Positions 38,914-48,023 of a stretch of DNA of 64,000 bases are shown one piece after another. Source of the stretch: Muribacter muris. Its GTDB lineage: Bacteria > Pseudomonadota > Gammaproteobacteria > Enterobacterales > Pasteurellaceae. The position numbers and the translations under genes were made by a program. The first letter of the stretch is position 1. Every line of letters starts with the position of its first letter. The notes below the pieces were generated by a model. It did not search any database. It was given only the letters and a program-made list of their open reading frames with translations, and was not told where the DNA came from. The stretch lies in contig NZ_JWIZ01000008.1 in NCBI RefSeq assembly GCF_001038205.1, forward strand, positions 1 through 64,000. Direction: 5' to 3'.

Positions 38914-39242
38914 GGGATTTTCTATCCACACTGCCTGTGGATAACGTTGTGGATTACTTTTTTCAAAATGCCTTAATCCTTGATATTTCATAGGCTTTGG
39001 CTCAACTGCACTTAATCGACCACAAAATAACTTATTATTTAAAATCAATTAGTTACATTTTGGCTAGAGATCAACTTCAAAAAAATTTAGTTTTTTCACG
39101 GTTTTTTGACTTGACAACATCAGCCTGTGTAAAACTTATTTTGATTAGCCGTTTTTTTATTAAAAATCCCCGAGAAAATCGCTAGACTTTAACACGCAAG
39201 CCATTAAAATTTCACATCATTTTCATTTACTCGGAGATCCTG
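38914..39242. other. Intergenic region before ndh
   Basis: These 329 A/T-rich bases end the methyltransferase unit and carry the ndh promoter. TTGACA at 39111-39116 with ACTTAT at 39134-39139 (17-base spacing) is a plausible promoter. No FNR box with good match, no ORF worth calling, and no clear terminator was found. Confidence 0.5.
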
Positions 39243-40526
39243 ATGGAAACAATTATTGTGGTCGGCGGCGGTGCCGGCGGGTTAGAACTTGCCACTTATT
39301 TAGGCAATAAATTAGGTAAAAAGCAGAAAGCGAACGTTGTGTTGGTGGATAAAAATATCAGCCATTTATGGAAGCCGTTGCTGCACGAAGTGGCAACGGG
39401 GGCGTTAGATGACGGGACAGATGCGTTGAGCTATCGGGCACACGCCAAAAATCACGCTTTCCAATTTCAGCAAGGTAAGCTCACCAGTGTCAATAAGGCG
39501 GAGAAATACATCACCCTTGCACCGATTTACAATGAAAACAACGAGTTATTGGTGGCACAACGCACGCTGCATTACGATAAATTAGTGCTGGCGATTGGTA
39601 GCCGTTCAAACGATTTCGGCACACTGGGGGTGGCGGAGCACTGCATTTTCTTGGATAGCTCGGAGCAGGCAAAGCGTTTTCATCAGCGAATGATGGAGCT
39701 GTTTCTCAAATTTTCCAATAATAACGACAAAGAGGTGCATATTGCGGTTGTCGGCGGTGGCGCAACGGGCATTGAGTTGTCCGCCGAACTTTATAACACA
39801 GTGAAGCACCTCAACTCTTACGGCTTTGGTAAGTTGGATAATACCAGCCTGAAAGTTACCTTATTGGAAGCGGGCGAAAGATTGCTGCCTGCCTTGCCGG
39901 AGCGGGTATCGGCATCGGCTTTAAAAGAGTTGAAAGAGTTGGGGGTGAATGTCCTGCTCAATACTGCGGTAACCGAAGCGCAGGCAGACGGGCTGATCAC
40001 AAAGGCGGGCGATAAAATCGAAGCGGATTTAATGGTCTGGGCAGCGGGTGTGAAAGCGCCGGAAATTACGCAACAATTCGGTTTTGAGATCAATCGCTTA
40101 AACCAAATTGCCATTAGAGATACGCTGCAAGCAGTCGGCGATGACGATGTGTATGTGATCGGCGATTGTGCCTTTTTATTGCAAGCGGACGGCAAACCTG
40201 TTCCGCCACGGGCGCAGGCGGCGCATCAAATGGCAACGGTATGCGGTAAAAACATTGTGGCGCAACTGGAACATAAACCGCTTAAAGCCTTTGTATTCAA
40301 CGATAAAGGATCGTTAGTCTCGTTCTCCCGTTTCGGCACGATCGGCAGCCTAATGGGGAATTTAACCCAAGGATCAATGTTTATTGAGGGCAAAATCGCC
40401 CGCCTTGCTTACCTTTCCCTCTACCGGATGCACCAAATGGCGTTGCACGGTTGCTTTAAAACGGGCTTGATTTTGTTAGTCGGACGCATTAACCGCTTTA
40501 TCCGCCCGTCAATGAAGCTACATTAA
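39243..40526 (+). CDS. ndh: Type II NADH dehydrogenase
   Basis: Non-pumping, membrane-associated flavoenzyme that passes electrons from NADH to quinone. The 427-residue protein shows the FAD motif [12 protein letters not shown] near the N-terminus, the NAD motif [14 protein letters not shown] near 171-184, and the second FAD site YVIGDCAFL near 303-311. CGGAGA precedes the ATG. Monocistronic, ended by a strong terminator. It is the third NADH:quinone-type activity in the window after Nqr and Rnf. Confidence 0.95.
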   Translation: METIIVVGGGAGGLELATYLGNKLGKKQKANVVLVDKNISHLWKPLLHEVATGALDDGTDALSYRAHAKNHAFQFQQGKLTSVNKAEKYITLAPIYNENNELLVAQRTLHYDKLVLAIGSRSNDFGTLGVAEHCIFLDSSEQAKRFHQRMMELFLKFSNNNDKEVHIAVVGGGATGIELSAELYNTVKHLNSYGFGKLDNTSLKVTLLEAGERLLPALPERVSASALKELKELGVNVLLNTAVTEAQADGLITKAGDKIEADLMVWAAGVKAPEITQQFGFEINRLNQIAIRDTLQAVGDDDVYVIGDCAFLLQADGKPVPPRAQAAHQMATVCGKNIVAQLEHKPLKAFVFNDKGSLVSFSRFGTIGSLMGNLTQGSMFIEGKIARLAYLSLYRMHQMALHGCFKTGLILLVGRINRFIRPSMKLH

Positions 40527-40532
40527 CCGATT

Positions 40533-40566
40533 AAAAAACGGACGCAACCGCGTCCGTTTTGAGTTT
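40533..40566. terminator. ndh terminator
   Basis: AAAACGGACGC pairs with GCGTCCGTTTT around a short AACC loop, with an A-run on the left and T-rich right flank. It can also act on the convergent tsaD transcript. Confidence 0.85.
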
Positions 40567-40605
40567 TTGCACCATTGAATATTTGCAATAAAATCGGCAT
40601 AACCG

Positions 40606-40614
40606 ACCGCTTGT
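40606..40614 (-). repeat. Apl-type DNA uptake signal
   Basis: ACCGCTTGT core next to the tsaD 3' end. A further copy lies at 41727-41735 at the bamD 3' end. Both are in gaps between genes, which is typical for these signals. Confidence 0.75.
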
Positions 40615-40619
40615 TTGGG

Positions 40620-41651
40620 TTAGGTAAGTTTTGCCAGCTCGGTCATCGCCCAGCGGGGTTTGACACTCACGGCTAAATCCGTTTGTTCGCCGTGTTTTAA
40701 ACGCAGATAGCCGGCATAGGCAATCATTGCACCGTTATCGGTGCAGAAAGCGGGGCGGGGGTAGAACACTTCGCCGCCCAGTTGTGCCATTGTATCGGCA
40801 AGATCACGGCGTAATTGCTGGTTAGCACTCACACCGCCGGCAATCACCAACCGTTTACGCCCGGTTTGTTGTAAGGCTCGGCGAACTTTAATGATTAGCG
40901 TGTCAATCACCGCCTGCTGAAAGGCGTGGGCAATATCGCAGCGGGTTTGTTCGTCCAGTTTGCCTTGTGCATCTAAATGGGTATGAATGGTATTGGCGGC
41001 AAAGGTTTTTAAGCCGGAAAAGCTAAAATCCAGCCCCGGTCTGTCCGTCATCGGACGTGGGAATTGAAAACGGTTTGGCGTACCTTTTTCGGCTAATTTT
41101 GCCAAGGCTGCACCACCGGGGTAATCTAAACCGAGCAGTTTGGCAGTTTTGTCGAAGGCTTCGCCGGCGGCATCATCAATGGATTCGCCCAAAAGCTCAT
41201 ATTCGCCGACATTTTTGACATCGACTAACTGGGTATGCCCGCCGGATACCAATAGAGCGACAAACGGAAAGTCAGGGGCGTTTTCTTCTAGCATTGGGGC
41301 GAGCAGATGCCCTTCCATATGATGTACGCCCAACGCCGGCACTCGCCACGCATAAGCGAGCGAGCGAGCAATGGTTGAACCGACTAATAATGCCCCGACC
41401 AGCCCTGGTCCTGCCGTATAAGCCACGCCGTCAATCTCGCAAGCGGTGAGATTTGCCTCTTTTAATGCCGCCTGAATCAGCGGGAGCGTTTTGCGGATAT
41501 GATCCCGTGAGGCAAGCTCCGGTACAACGCCGCCGTAATCGGCGTGCATCTCAATTTGGCTGTAAAGTTGATTGGCGATCAGCCCTTTTTCGTCATCGTA
41601 AATTGCCACTCCCGTTTCATCACAGGAGGTTTCAATGCCTAAAATTTTCAT
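40620..41651 (-). CDS. tsaD: tRNA threonylcarbamoyladenosine transferase TsaD
   Basis: Catalytic subunit of the complex that makes N6-threonylcarbamoyladenosine at A37 of ANN-decoding tRNAs. The 343-residue protein has the family start [14 protein letters not shown], the metal-binding HHMEGH with H111 and H115, and the ASKH-fold segments [11 protein letters not shown] and [10 protein letters not shown]. Single gene downstream of bamD on the same strand, 84 bases away. Confidence 0.96.
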   Translation of the reverse strand: MKILGIETSCDETGVAIYDDEKGLIANQLYSQIEMHADYGGVVPELASRDHIRKTLPLIQAALKEANLTACEIDGVAYTAGPGLVGALLVGSTIARSLAYAWRVPALGVHHMEGHLLAPMLEENAPDFPFVALLVSGGHTQLVDVKNVGEYELLGESIDDAAGEAFDKTAKLLGLDYPGGAALAKLAEKGTPNRFQFPRPMTDRPGLDFSFSGLKTFAANTIHTHLDAQGKLDEQTRCDIAHAFQQAVIDTLIIKVRRALQQTGRKRLVIAGGVSANQQLRRDLADTMAQLGGEVFYPRPAFCTDNGAMIAYAGYLRLKHGEQTDLAVSVKPRWAMTELAKLT

Positions 41652-41734
41652 TGGTTCTACTCAGGTTAAAATGGGAAAGGGGCGAAGCCGCCCCTTGAGA
41701 TTTTTGCATATTTTCGTTTGAAAACGACCGCTTG

Positions 41735-42514
41735 TCAGAATTGGGCGGCATATTCTGGCTTGGTAGTATCCGGAAAGGTTTTCGCCTTATTCGCTTCGAT
41801 TAACGCCGCTACTTTTTGAGCGGAGTCGTTAATGCCCATTGCTTCAAAGGATTTTTGCAGCAGCGGGAGTGCATCTGCTGTCGGTTTGCTGTCCGGATAA
41901 AAACGCATCATTTCTTCCACTCGGTTTGCCACCGCCACATAAGCATCCCGTTTCATATAGTATTGTGCAATTTTTAACTCGTGTTCGGCTAAACGGTTAA
42001 GCAAATATGCCATCCAGCGTTGAGCATCTTGCGCATATTGGCTGTTCGGATATTGTTTCACGATCATTTGGAAATTGCCGTAGGCATTGCGGATATTTTC
42101 AATAGAGCGGGAAGAGCGGTTTACGCCGAAGAAATCCTGAATCCAGTTATCGCCTAAACGGGCATTGCTTAAACCGGCGAGATAGTACACATAATCCATA
42201 CTGGCGCTGTTAGGATAACTGCGGGCAAAACGTTCTGCCGCATCCAGTGCTTTATAATATTCGCCGACTTTGTATTGCGCGTAGATAATGCTGAGCTGGG
42301 TTTGTTCCCCGTAAGCCCCGCCGTGTGCTCGTAAATCGACCGCTTCTAAGTGGCGGATAGCATTGTTATAATCGCCGTCTTGTAAGTAGGTTTGACCTTT
42401 GTTGTAAAGATCCTGAGCCGGTACACCGTCAAATTCGTTCTTGTTTGAATTTGAGCAACCTGCCATTACCAGACCGGCAAGAATAATGGAAACAAAAGAG
42501 CTGAATTTACGCAT
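41735..42514 (-). CDS. bamD: Outer membrane assembly lipoprotein BamD
   Basis: Essential lipoprotein of the BAM complex that inserts outer-membrane proteins. The 259-residue protein has a lipoprotein signal ([10 protein letters not shown], Cys20) and TPR-like repeats. It matches the BamD/ComL family. Divergent from rluD across about 150 bases, the same arrangement as in Escherichia coli. Confidence 0.94.
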   Translation of the reverse strand: MRKFSSFVSIILAGLVMAGCSNSNKNEFDGVPAQDLYNKGQTYLQDGDYNNAIRHLEAVDLRAHGGAYGEQTQLSIIYAQYKVGEYYKALDAAERFARSYPNSASMDYVYYLAGLSNARLGDNWIQDFFGVNRSSRSIENIRNAYGNFQMIVKQYPNSQYAQDAQRWMAYLLNRLAEHELKIAQYYMKRDAYVAVANRVEEMMRFYPDSKPTADALPLLQKSFEAMGINDSAQKVAALIEANKAKTFPDTTKPEYAAQF

Positions 42515-42666
42515 AATGATTTCTACCTATAAAAAGTGCTTGCGGGAAAAGTTTAATGTACAATGCCGTTTGACTTGCCGTCTTTCGTAAAGTTCAGACG
42601 GAAAAACGGCACTATTTTATAGGACAACACTCAATAAGCAAATCAGAATTTGGAATTTTATTATCA

Positions 42667-43644
42667 ATGTCGCAGCAAATTATCTTATCTGCCGAGGTCA
42701 GTGCAGATTTATTAGGCGCGAGGCTGGATCAGGCTTTAGCGCAGCTCTTTCCCGACTACTCCCGCTCCCGCTTAAAAGTATGGATTGAAGACGATCGGGT
42801 CAAAGTAAACGGAGCGATCGTCAATAAAGCGAGAGAAAAAGTTTTTGGGGGCGAACAAATTGAAATTCAAGCCGAGTTGGAAGAGGAAATCCGCTTTGAG
42901 CCGCAAGCGATCCCGCTCAATATTGTATATGAAGACGATGATATTTTAGTGATCAACAAACCGAAAGAGTTGGTGGTTCACCCCGGTGCGGGCAATCCGG
43001 ACGGTACGGTTTTAAATGCCTTGTTACATCACTATCCGCAAATTGCCGAAGTACCGAGAGCGGGGATTGTGCATCGGCTGGATAAAGACACCACCGGTTT
43101 AATGGTCGTGGCAAAAACCGTGCCGGCACAAACTCACTTGGTAACGGCACTGCAAAAACGGGAAATTACCCGCGAGTATGAAGCGGTGGCGAGCGGTATT
43201 ATGACCCAAGGGGGCAAGGTGGACGAGCCGATGGCACGCCACCCGACCAAACGGACGGCAATGGCGGTTCACCCGATGGGAAAACCGGCGGTTACTCACT
43301 ATCGCATTATGGAGCGTTTCCGTAACTATACTCGGTTACGTTTACGCCTTGAAACCGGCAGAACCCATCAAATTCGGGTGCATATGGCACATATTGCCCA
43401 CCCGTTACTGGGCGATCAACTTTACGGTGGACGACCTCGCCCGCCTAAAGGTGCAAGTGCGGAATTTTTAGAGGTGTTGAGAAATTTCAAACGCCAAGCG
43501 TTGCACGCCGCAATGTTAAGGTTGCATCACCCGATTACTAATGAACTAATGGAATGGCACGCACCGTTGCCTGAAGATTTTGTCGAGCTAATTGAAGCGC
43601 TTAAAGCCGACTATCAACTTTACAAACACGAATTGGATTATTAG
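42667..43644 (+). CDS. rluD: 23S rRNA pseudouridine synthase RluD
   Basis: Makes pseudouridines 1911, 1915 and 1917 in helix 69 of 23S rRNA. The 325-residue enzyme has an N-terminal S4 domain (about 17-75) and the catalytic motif HRLDKDTTGL with Asp139, the same number as in Escherichia coli. The ATG at 42667 has weak upstream complementarity to 16S rRNA. Monocistronic with its own terminator. Confidence 0.95.
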   Translation: MSQQIILSAEVSADLLGARLDQALAQLFPDYSRSRLKVWIEDDRVKVNGAIVNKAREKVFGGEQIEIQAELEEEIRFEPQAIPLNIVYEDDDILVINKPKELVVHPGAGNPDGTVLNALLHHYPQIAEVPRAGIVHRLDKDTTGLMVVAKTVPAQTHLVTALQKREITREYEAVASGIMTQGGKVDEPMARHPTKRTAMAVHPMGKPAVTHYRIMERFRNYTRLRLRLETGRTHQIRVHMAHIAHPLLGDQLYGGRPRPPKGASAEFLEVLRNFKRQALHAAMLRLHHPITNELMEWHAPLPEDFVELIEALKADYQLYKHELDY

Positions 43645-43649
43645 CGATA

Positions 43650-43680
43650 AAAAAGGTTGGCGTATGCCAACCCTTTTTAT
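43650..43680. terminator. rluD/hslO bidirectional terminator
   Basis: AAAAGGTTGGC pairs with GCCAACCCTTTT around a GTAT loop and is flanked by A and T runs. It lies between the convergent rluD and hslO genes. Confidence 0.9.
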
Positions 43681-43689
43681 ATTAGAAGG

Positions 43690-44556
43690 TTAAGCCTGTG
43701 CTTTCAGTTCATCAATCGCATTCTTATCAAAGAAATATTGCGTGCCGCAGCATTCACATTGCATATCAATCACGCCTTGTTTTTCTGCCAGCATTTCGCT
43801 AATTTCCTCTTCAGGCAGAAGCATAATTGCTGCGCCGGAACGTTCCCGTGAGCAGCCGCACTTAAATTCGGTAGCCTGTGGCGGATACACTTCCACGGTT
43901 TCCTCGTGGAATAAACGATAGAGCAATGCTTCGGCGGTTAAACCAAATAATTCCTCGTCTTTAATTGTTGAAGCCAGCGTGGCTAAATGCTCAAAATCCT
44001 GCGGCGTGCCTGTACCGTCCGGCACAATTTGTAAGAGCGTTCCGCCGGCAACGGCTTTACCGTCAAACTCGCCGACTCTAATCACCAGTTGTGTCGCTAA
44101 CTGTTCGGAACGGGCGAAATACGCCTCCAAACATTCGCTGACGGTCGGCTTATCGAGGCTGATTACCCCTTGATAGCGTTCTCCTTTTTCCGGAATAATG
44201 GAAATCACCAATACCCCGTTACCGATCATCTCCGTTAATGTGGCGTTATCGGCAATCTCGCCTTCTACCCGTGCTAATGCCCGCAGTTGTTGATGCTGAT
44301 TGCCATTAACCACCGCCAATTTTAATGCACCGTCCCCTTGAATTTGGACGGTGATCGTCCCTTCAAATTTCAAGGTTGCCGTCAGCAAACTGGTTGCCAC
44401 TAACATTTCACCGAGTAAATTTTGGACGGCTTTCGGGTATTGATGCGTATTAAGGGTTTCCGTAAACGTGCTGTTTAAACGCACCCATTCGCCCCTGACG
44501 GCACGGTTTTGAAATAAAAAACGGTAAAGTTTGTCGTTGTCTTGTGTATAAGTCAT
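43690..44556 (-). CDS. hslO: Redox-regulated chaperone Hsp33
   Basis: Holdase chaperone activated by oxidation and heat. The 288-residue protein carries the C-terminal zinc site as CGC (in FKCGCSRERS) and CECCG; oxidation of these four cysteines releases zinc and activates the protein. The start overlaps the hslR stop as ATGA. Confidence 0.95.
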   Translation of the reverse strand: MTYTQDNDKLYRFLFQNRAVRGEWVRLNSTFTETLNTHQYPKAVQNLLGEMLVATSLLTATLKFEGTITVQIQGDGALKLAVVNGNQHQQLRALARVEGEIADNATLTEMIGNGVLVISIIPEKGERYQGVISLDKPTVSECLEAYFARSEQLATQLVIRVGEFDGKAVAGGTLLQIVPDGTGTPQDFEHLATLASTIKDEELFGLTAEALLYRLFHEETVEVYPPQATEFKCGCSRERSGAAIMLLPEEEISEMLAEKQGVIDMQCECCGTQYFFDKNAIDELKAQA

Positions 44557-44966
44557 AGTGTATCCGAGTTGATATGTTTAAATTTGATCAGATCACGGCG
44601 TTCCTTTTTATTGGGTCGCCGATCTGGATGCGGCATTGACAGGGCATTTGCTTTGCGGGCAAAGGCAAGTTTCTCCCGCGTTTCAAGGCTCTGCTCGGTC
44701 TCTTGATAAAGCCGTTGTGCCTCCGGTGCGCCACGGCGTTGATCGCTTAACGCCAGCACCGCCACTTCTTTTTCCTCATTGCCTTGGCGAAGTTTAATCA
44801 ATGCTCCGATTTCCACCAGCTTGCTGGTTTTCGCCCGTTGCCCGTTATAATGGACTTTGCCGCCTTCAATCATCGCTTTAGCGATACTACGGGTTTTATA
44901 AAAGCGTGCTGCCCACAGCCATTTATCTAAGCGTACCCCGTCATTATCGGGATTGTGATGTGTCAT
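44553..44966 (-). CDS. hslR: Ribosome-associated heat shock protein Hsp15
   Basis: 137-residue S4-domain RNA-binding protein that rescues 50S subunits carrying stalled nascent chains. The motif RLDKWLWAARFYKTRSIAKAMIEGGKV is at about 12-38, followed by a basic C-terminal tail. The ATG at 44966 is chosen because the extra 61 codons of open frame upstream have no family similarity. Operon with hslO. Confidence 0.93.
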   Translation of the reverse strand: MTHHNPDNDGVRLDKWLWAARFYKTRSIAKAMIEGGKVHYNGQRAKTSKLVEIGALIKLRQGNEEKEVAVLALSDQRRGAPEAQRLYQETEQSLETREKLAFARKANALSMPHPDRRPNKKERRDLIKFKHINSDTL

Positions 44967-45259
44967 CTTAGCCACTCTGTTGAAAATAGTGCGAAATAAA
45001 ATGGGGGAACTTTTTATTTTTTCAAGATGTAAGGGACAAGCGGTGCGTTTTGGAACTATTTTTGCAATATGGTAGGGTAAACTCGGAACACTACAATGGT
45101 TTACCAATAAGCCAAAATGTAATGTTGTGCAACCGCAATATCGGATCAAACATTTTACTAAAACCGACCGCTTGTTGATCTCACGCCCTCTATTTCGAGT
45201 GAAATTTTGCTAGAATAGACTCCCTCTAAGGCGCTTCATAAAAATAACAAAGGATCGCA

Positions 45260-47971
45260 ATGCAAACCACAAAATTGATTCCGACTAAGCTAATCGCTGG
45301 CAAATCTGCCCCAATGCACAAAATTGAACAGAGCGTTGAACGTAGTGAACTTTTAGTTCGTTTAGCAGCGGCAAAATCCTATCCGCTGACGTTGGTAACT
45401 GCACCGGCAGGCTATGGCAAAACCACGTTGGTTTCACAATGGAAAACACAATTACTTAAACAAAATCAATCGGTTGTGTGGTTTGCATTGGACGAAAGCG
45501 ACAATAAAGCCGAGCAATTTTCCCACTATTTTGCCGCCGCCCTTGCCAGTATTACCGATATTTCTTTGCAAGGTATTAACTATCAGAATAACCTGATCGA
45601 TTATTTCGGGCAGTTATTGGTGCAGCTTGCCGAAGTGTCCAAGCCTTTTTATGTGATCCTTGACGATTATCACTTGATTGAAAACAGTGAAATTCACGAT
45701 GCGTTGCGTTTTTGGCTCAAACATCAGCCCGATGCGATGAGCCTGATTTTAATCTCCCGTTTAACCCCGCCGCTGAGTATTACGAATTTGCGGATTCGGG
45801 AAAAAGTCTTGGAAATTGATGTACACCAACTGGCATTCAGCCCTACGGAAGCCCGTCAATTCTTTGAGTTGAAGCTGCATACCGCCTTAACGGATAGTGA
45901 GATTTTTACCCTGTGCGAGCGGGTCGAGGGCTGGGCGACAGCGTTGCAACTGATGGTGTTTGCTCTCAAACAAAATGCGGAATTAGTCCATTTCCCCGAA
46001 AAATTACTGCATAAATTAAACCAGCAGCATATTGCCGATTATTTGAACGAAGAAGTGTTTTACTATGTCGATCCGACAATGAAGCGGTTTATGCAGCGTT
46101 GTGCGATTTTACGTTCAATGAACGAAAAGCTGATCGTTGCCCTCACTCAAGACGAAAACGGCATTAAAACCTTGGACGAGCTTGAAAAACTCGGCTTATT
46201 TCTCACCCGTATCAACAATGATAACGGGGAAGTTTGGTGGAAATTTCACCCTATTTTAGCGTCTTATCTCGCCCAAAGTTGTCGGGTAGAGCTGCCGAAC
46301 GAATGGCAATCACTCCATCGAACCGCCGCGCTGATGTGGATAAAACTCGGTTACAGCTCTGAAGCCCTTTATCACGCCCAAATGCTTGATGACCCCGATA
46401 CACTCTACCAAATTTTACGGCAGCACGGCTGGGCGCTGTTTCATCAGGGGCAGCTCAAATTACTGGAGGACTGCCTTAACCGCTTGCCAACAGAGCAACT
46501 TTGGCAAGATGAAAATCTGGTATTGCTGAAAGCGTGGCTAGCGCAAAGCCAGCACCGGCATCAAGAGGTGTCTGGCATTTTGCAAAAATGCCAGCCGAAA
46601 GCACCGCTTACCGCCAGCCTACAAGGGCGTTTTGATGCACTGCGGGCACAGGTGGAAATCAATGCGGGCAATGAAGAACAAGCCTATCTAATTGCCAGCC
46701 AAGCATTGAGTAATTTATCGTCCGAATTTGGTTACGCTCAAATTGTGGCGACCTCCGTTATCGGCGAGGCGCAGCACTGCCGAGGCTATTTGAAAGAAGC
46801 CCTTGCCTTGATGCAGCAAGTGGAGAAAATGGCGACCGGTCGCCGTGCCTATCACCACTGGCTCTGGTCGAAACTACAACAATCGGAGATCCTATCCGCC
46901 CAAGGTTTTTGGCAATCCGCCTACGATCTGTTGAAAGAAACCACCCAACAAACCACCGAATTTCATCAAATTCCGATGAATGAATTTCTGTTACGTCTCA
47001 AGGGGCAAATTTTATGGGAGTGGCATCATCTTGATCAAGCCGAAGCAATGGCAAATGCAGGGATTGAGGTGTTGGAAAACGAAGAAGAACATATTCAATG
47101 TTTGACTTTGTTGGCAAAAATCTCGCTCACGAAAGGTGATCTCAACAATGCCGAACGGTTAATTGAACAGTGCCGCCAGCTGCTCTCCCGTTGTTCACCC
47201 CATAAGGATTGGGTTACCGCTGTGGACGAAGTTCAACTGATTTACTGGCAAATGTGTAATCAGACCGAACAGTCGGAAAGCTGGTTGGCACAAGCCAATT
47301 TTCCGGCGCAAGAGCATAATCATTTTACGCAACGACAATGGCGGAATATCGCCCGCTGCTATTTGTTACAGCAAGATTACGATCAAGCGTTAAACATTCT
47401 GAATAGCTTACTGCGTACCAGCGGCGTGTTTAATTTGGTGAGCGACAGCCAACGCGCGCTGATTTTACGCAATCGGGTTTATACGTTGCAAAACCGACCG
47501 GATTTAGCACAGCGGGATCTGATCCAAGCCCTCAACCTCAGCCGCCAAACCAATTTTATCAGTGCTTTCGTGATTGAGGGCGATTTAATCGCCCAGCAGA
47601 TCCGCCAATTATTACAACTGAATGTATTGGAAGAACTGACGGTTCACAAAGCGCAATTTATTTTACGCAGCATTAACCAGCACAACCGCCACAAAACTGC
47701 TCATTTTGACGAAGAATTTGTCGCAAATTTATTGAAAAATCCGCACATTCCGGAAATGCTGAAAATCAGCCCGCTTACGCAACGGGAATGGCAGGTTCTT
47801 GGGTTAATCTATTCCGGTTACAGCAACGAGCAGATCTGCCAAGAATTATTCGTGGCGATGACGACAATCAAAACGCATATTCGGAATATTTACCAAAAGA
47901 TCGGGGTATCTAACCGTGCCGAAGCGATTGAATATACCAGAAGTCTGTTAAGAATGATGGGGTATCACTAA
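45260..47971 (+). CDS. malT: Maltose regulon activator MalT
   Basis: 903-residue STAND-type ATP-dependent activator. Walker A APAGYGKTT at 48-56, Walker B VILDDYHLIE near 129-138, a TPR-like sensor region bound by maltotriose in the family, and a C-terminal LuxR-type HTH (LTQREWQVLGLIYSGYSNEQI near 838-858). AAAGGA precedes the ATG. Convergent with malP; in Escherichia coli the two are divergent. Confidence 0.95.
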   Translation: MQTTKLIPTKLIAGKSAPMHKIEQSVERSELLVRLAAAKSYPLTLVTAPAGYGKTTLVSQWKTQLLKQNQSVVWFALDESDNKAEQFSHYFAAALASITDISLQGINYQNNLIDYFGQLLVQLAEVSKPFYVILDDYHLIENSEIHDALRFWLKHQPDAMSLILISRLTPPLSITNLRIREKVLEIDVHQLAFSPTEARQFFELKLHTALTDSEIFTLCERVEGWATALQLMVFALKQNAELVHFPEKLLHKLNQQHIADYLNEEVFYYVDPTMKRFMQRCAILRSMNEKLIVALTQDENGIKTLDELEKLGLFLTRINNDNGEVWWKFHPILASYLAQSCRVELPNEWQSLHRTAALMWIKLGYSSEALYHAQMLDDPDTLYQILRQHGWALFHQGQLKLLEDCLNRLPTEQLWQDENLVLLKAWLAQSQHRHQEVSGILQKCQPKAPLTASLQGRFDALRAQVEINAGNEEQAYLIASQALSNLSSEFGYAQIVATSVIGEAQHCRGYLKEALALMQQVEKMATGRRAYHHWLWSKLQQSEILSAQGFWQSAYDLLKETTQQTTEFHQIPMNEFLLRLKGQILWEWHHLDQAEAMANAGIEVLENEEEHIQCLTLLAKISLTKGDLNNAERLIEQCRQLLSRCSPHKDWVTAVDEVQLIYWQMCNQTEQSESWLAQANFPAQEHNHFTQRQWRNIARCYLLQQDYDQALNILNSLLRTSGVFNLVSDSQRALILRNRVYTLQNRPDLAQRDLIQALNLSRQTNFISAFVIEGDLIAQQIRQLLQLNVLEELTVHKAQFILRSINQHNRHKTAHFDEEFVANLLKNPHIPEMLKISPLTQREWQVLGLIYSGYSNEQICQELFVAMTTIKTHIRNIYQKIGVSNRAEAIEYTRSLLRMMGYH

Positions 47972-47980
47972 CATTAACTA

Positions 47981-48012
47981 AAAAGGGACGCATTAGCGTC
48001 CCTTTTTATTGT
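47981..48012. terminator. malT/malP bidirectional terminator
   Basis: AAAAGGGACGC pairs with GCGTCCCTTTT around an ATTA loop, with A-run and T-run flanks, between the two convergent genes. Confidence 0.92.
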
Positions 48013-48023
48013 CAATCCTCGGA

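Noticed and set aside
38997..39185. 62-residue plus-strand ORF before ndh
   Set aside because: It covers the predicted ndh promoter, has no ribosome-binding site and unusual composition.
44967..45149. 61-codon N-terminal extension of HslR
   Set aside because: The family begins just before the S4 domain. The upstream frame is Cys-rich and unlike known Hsp15.
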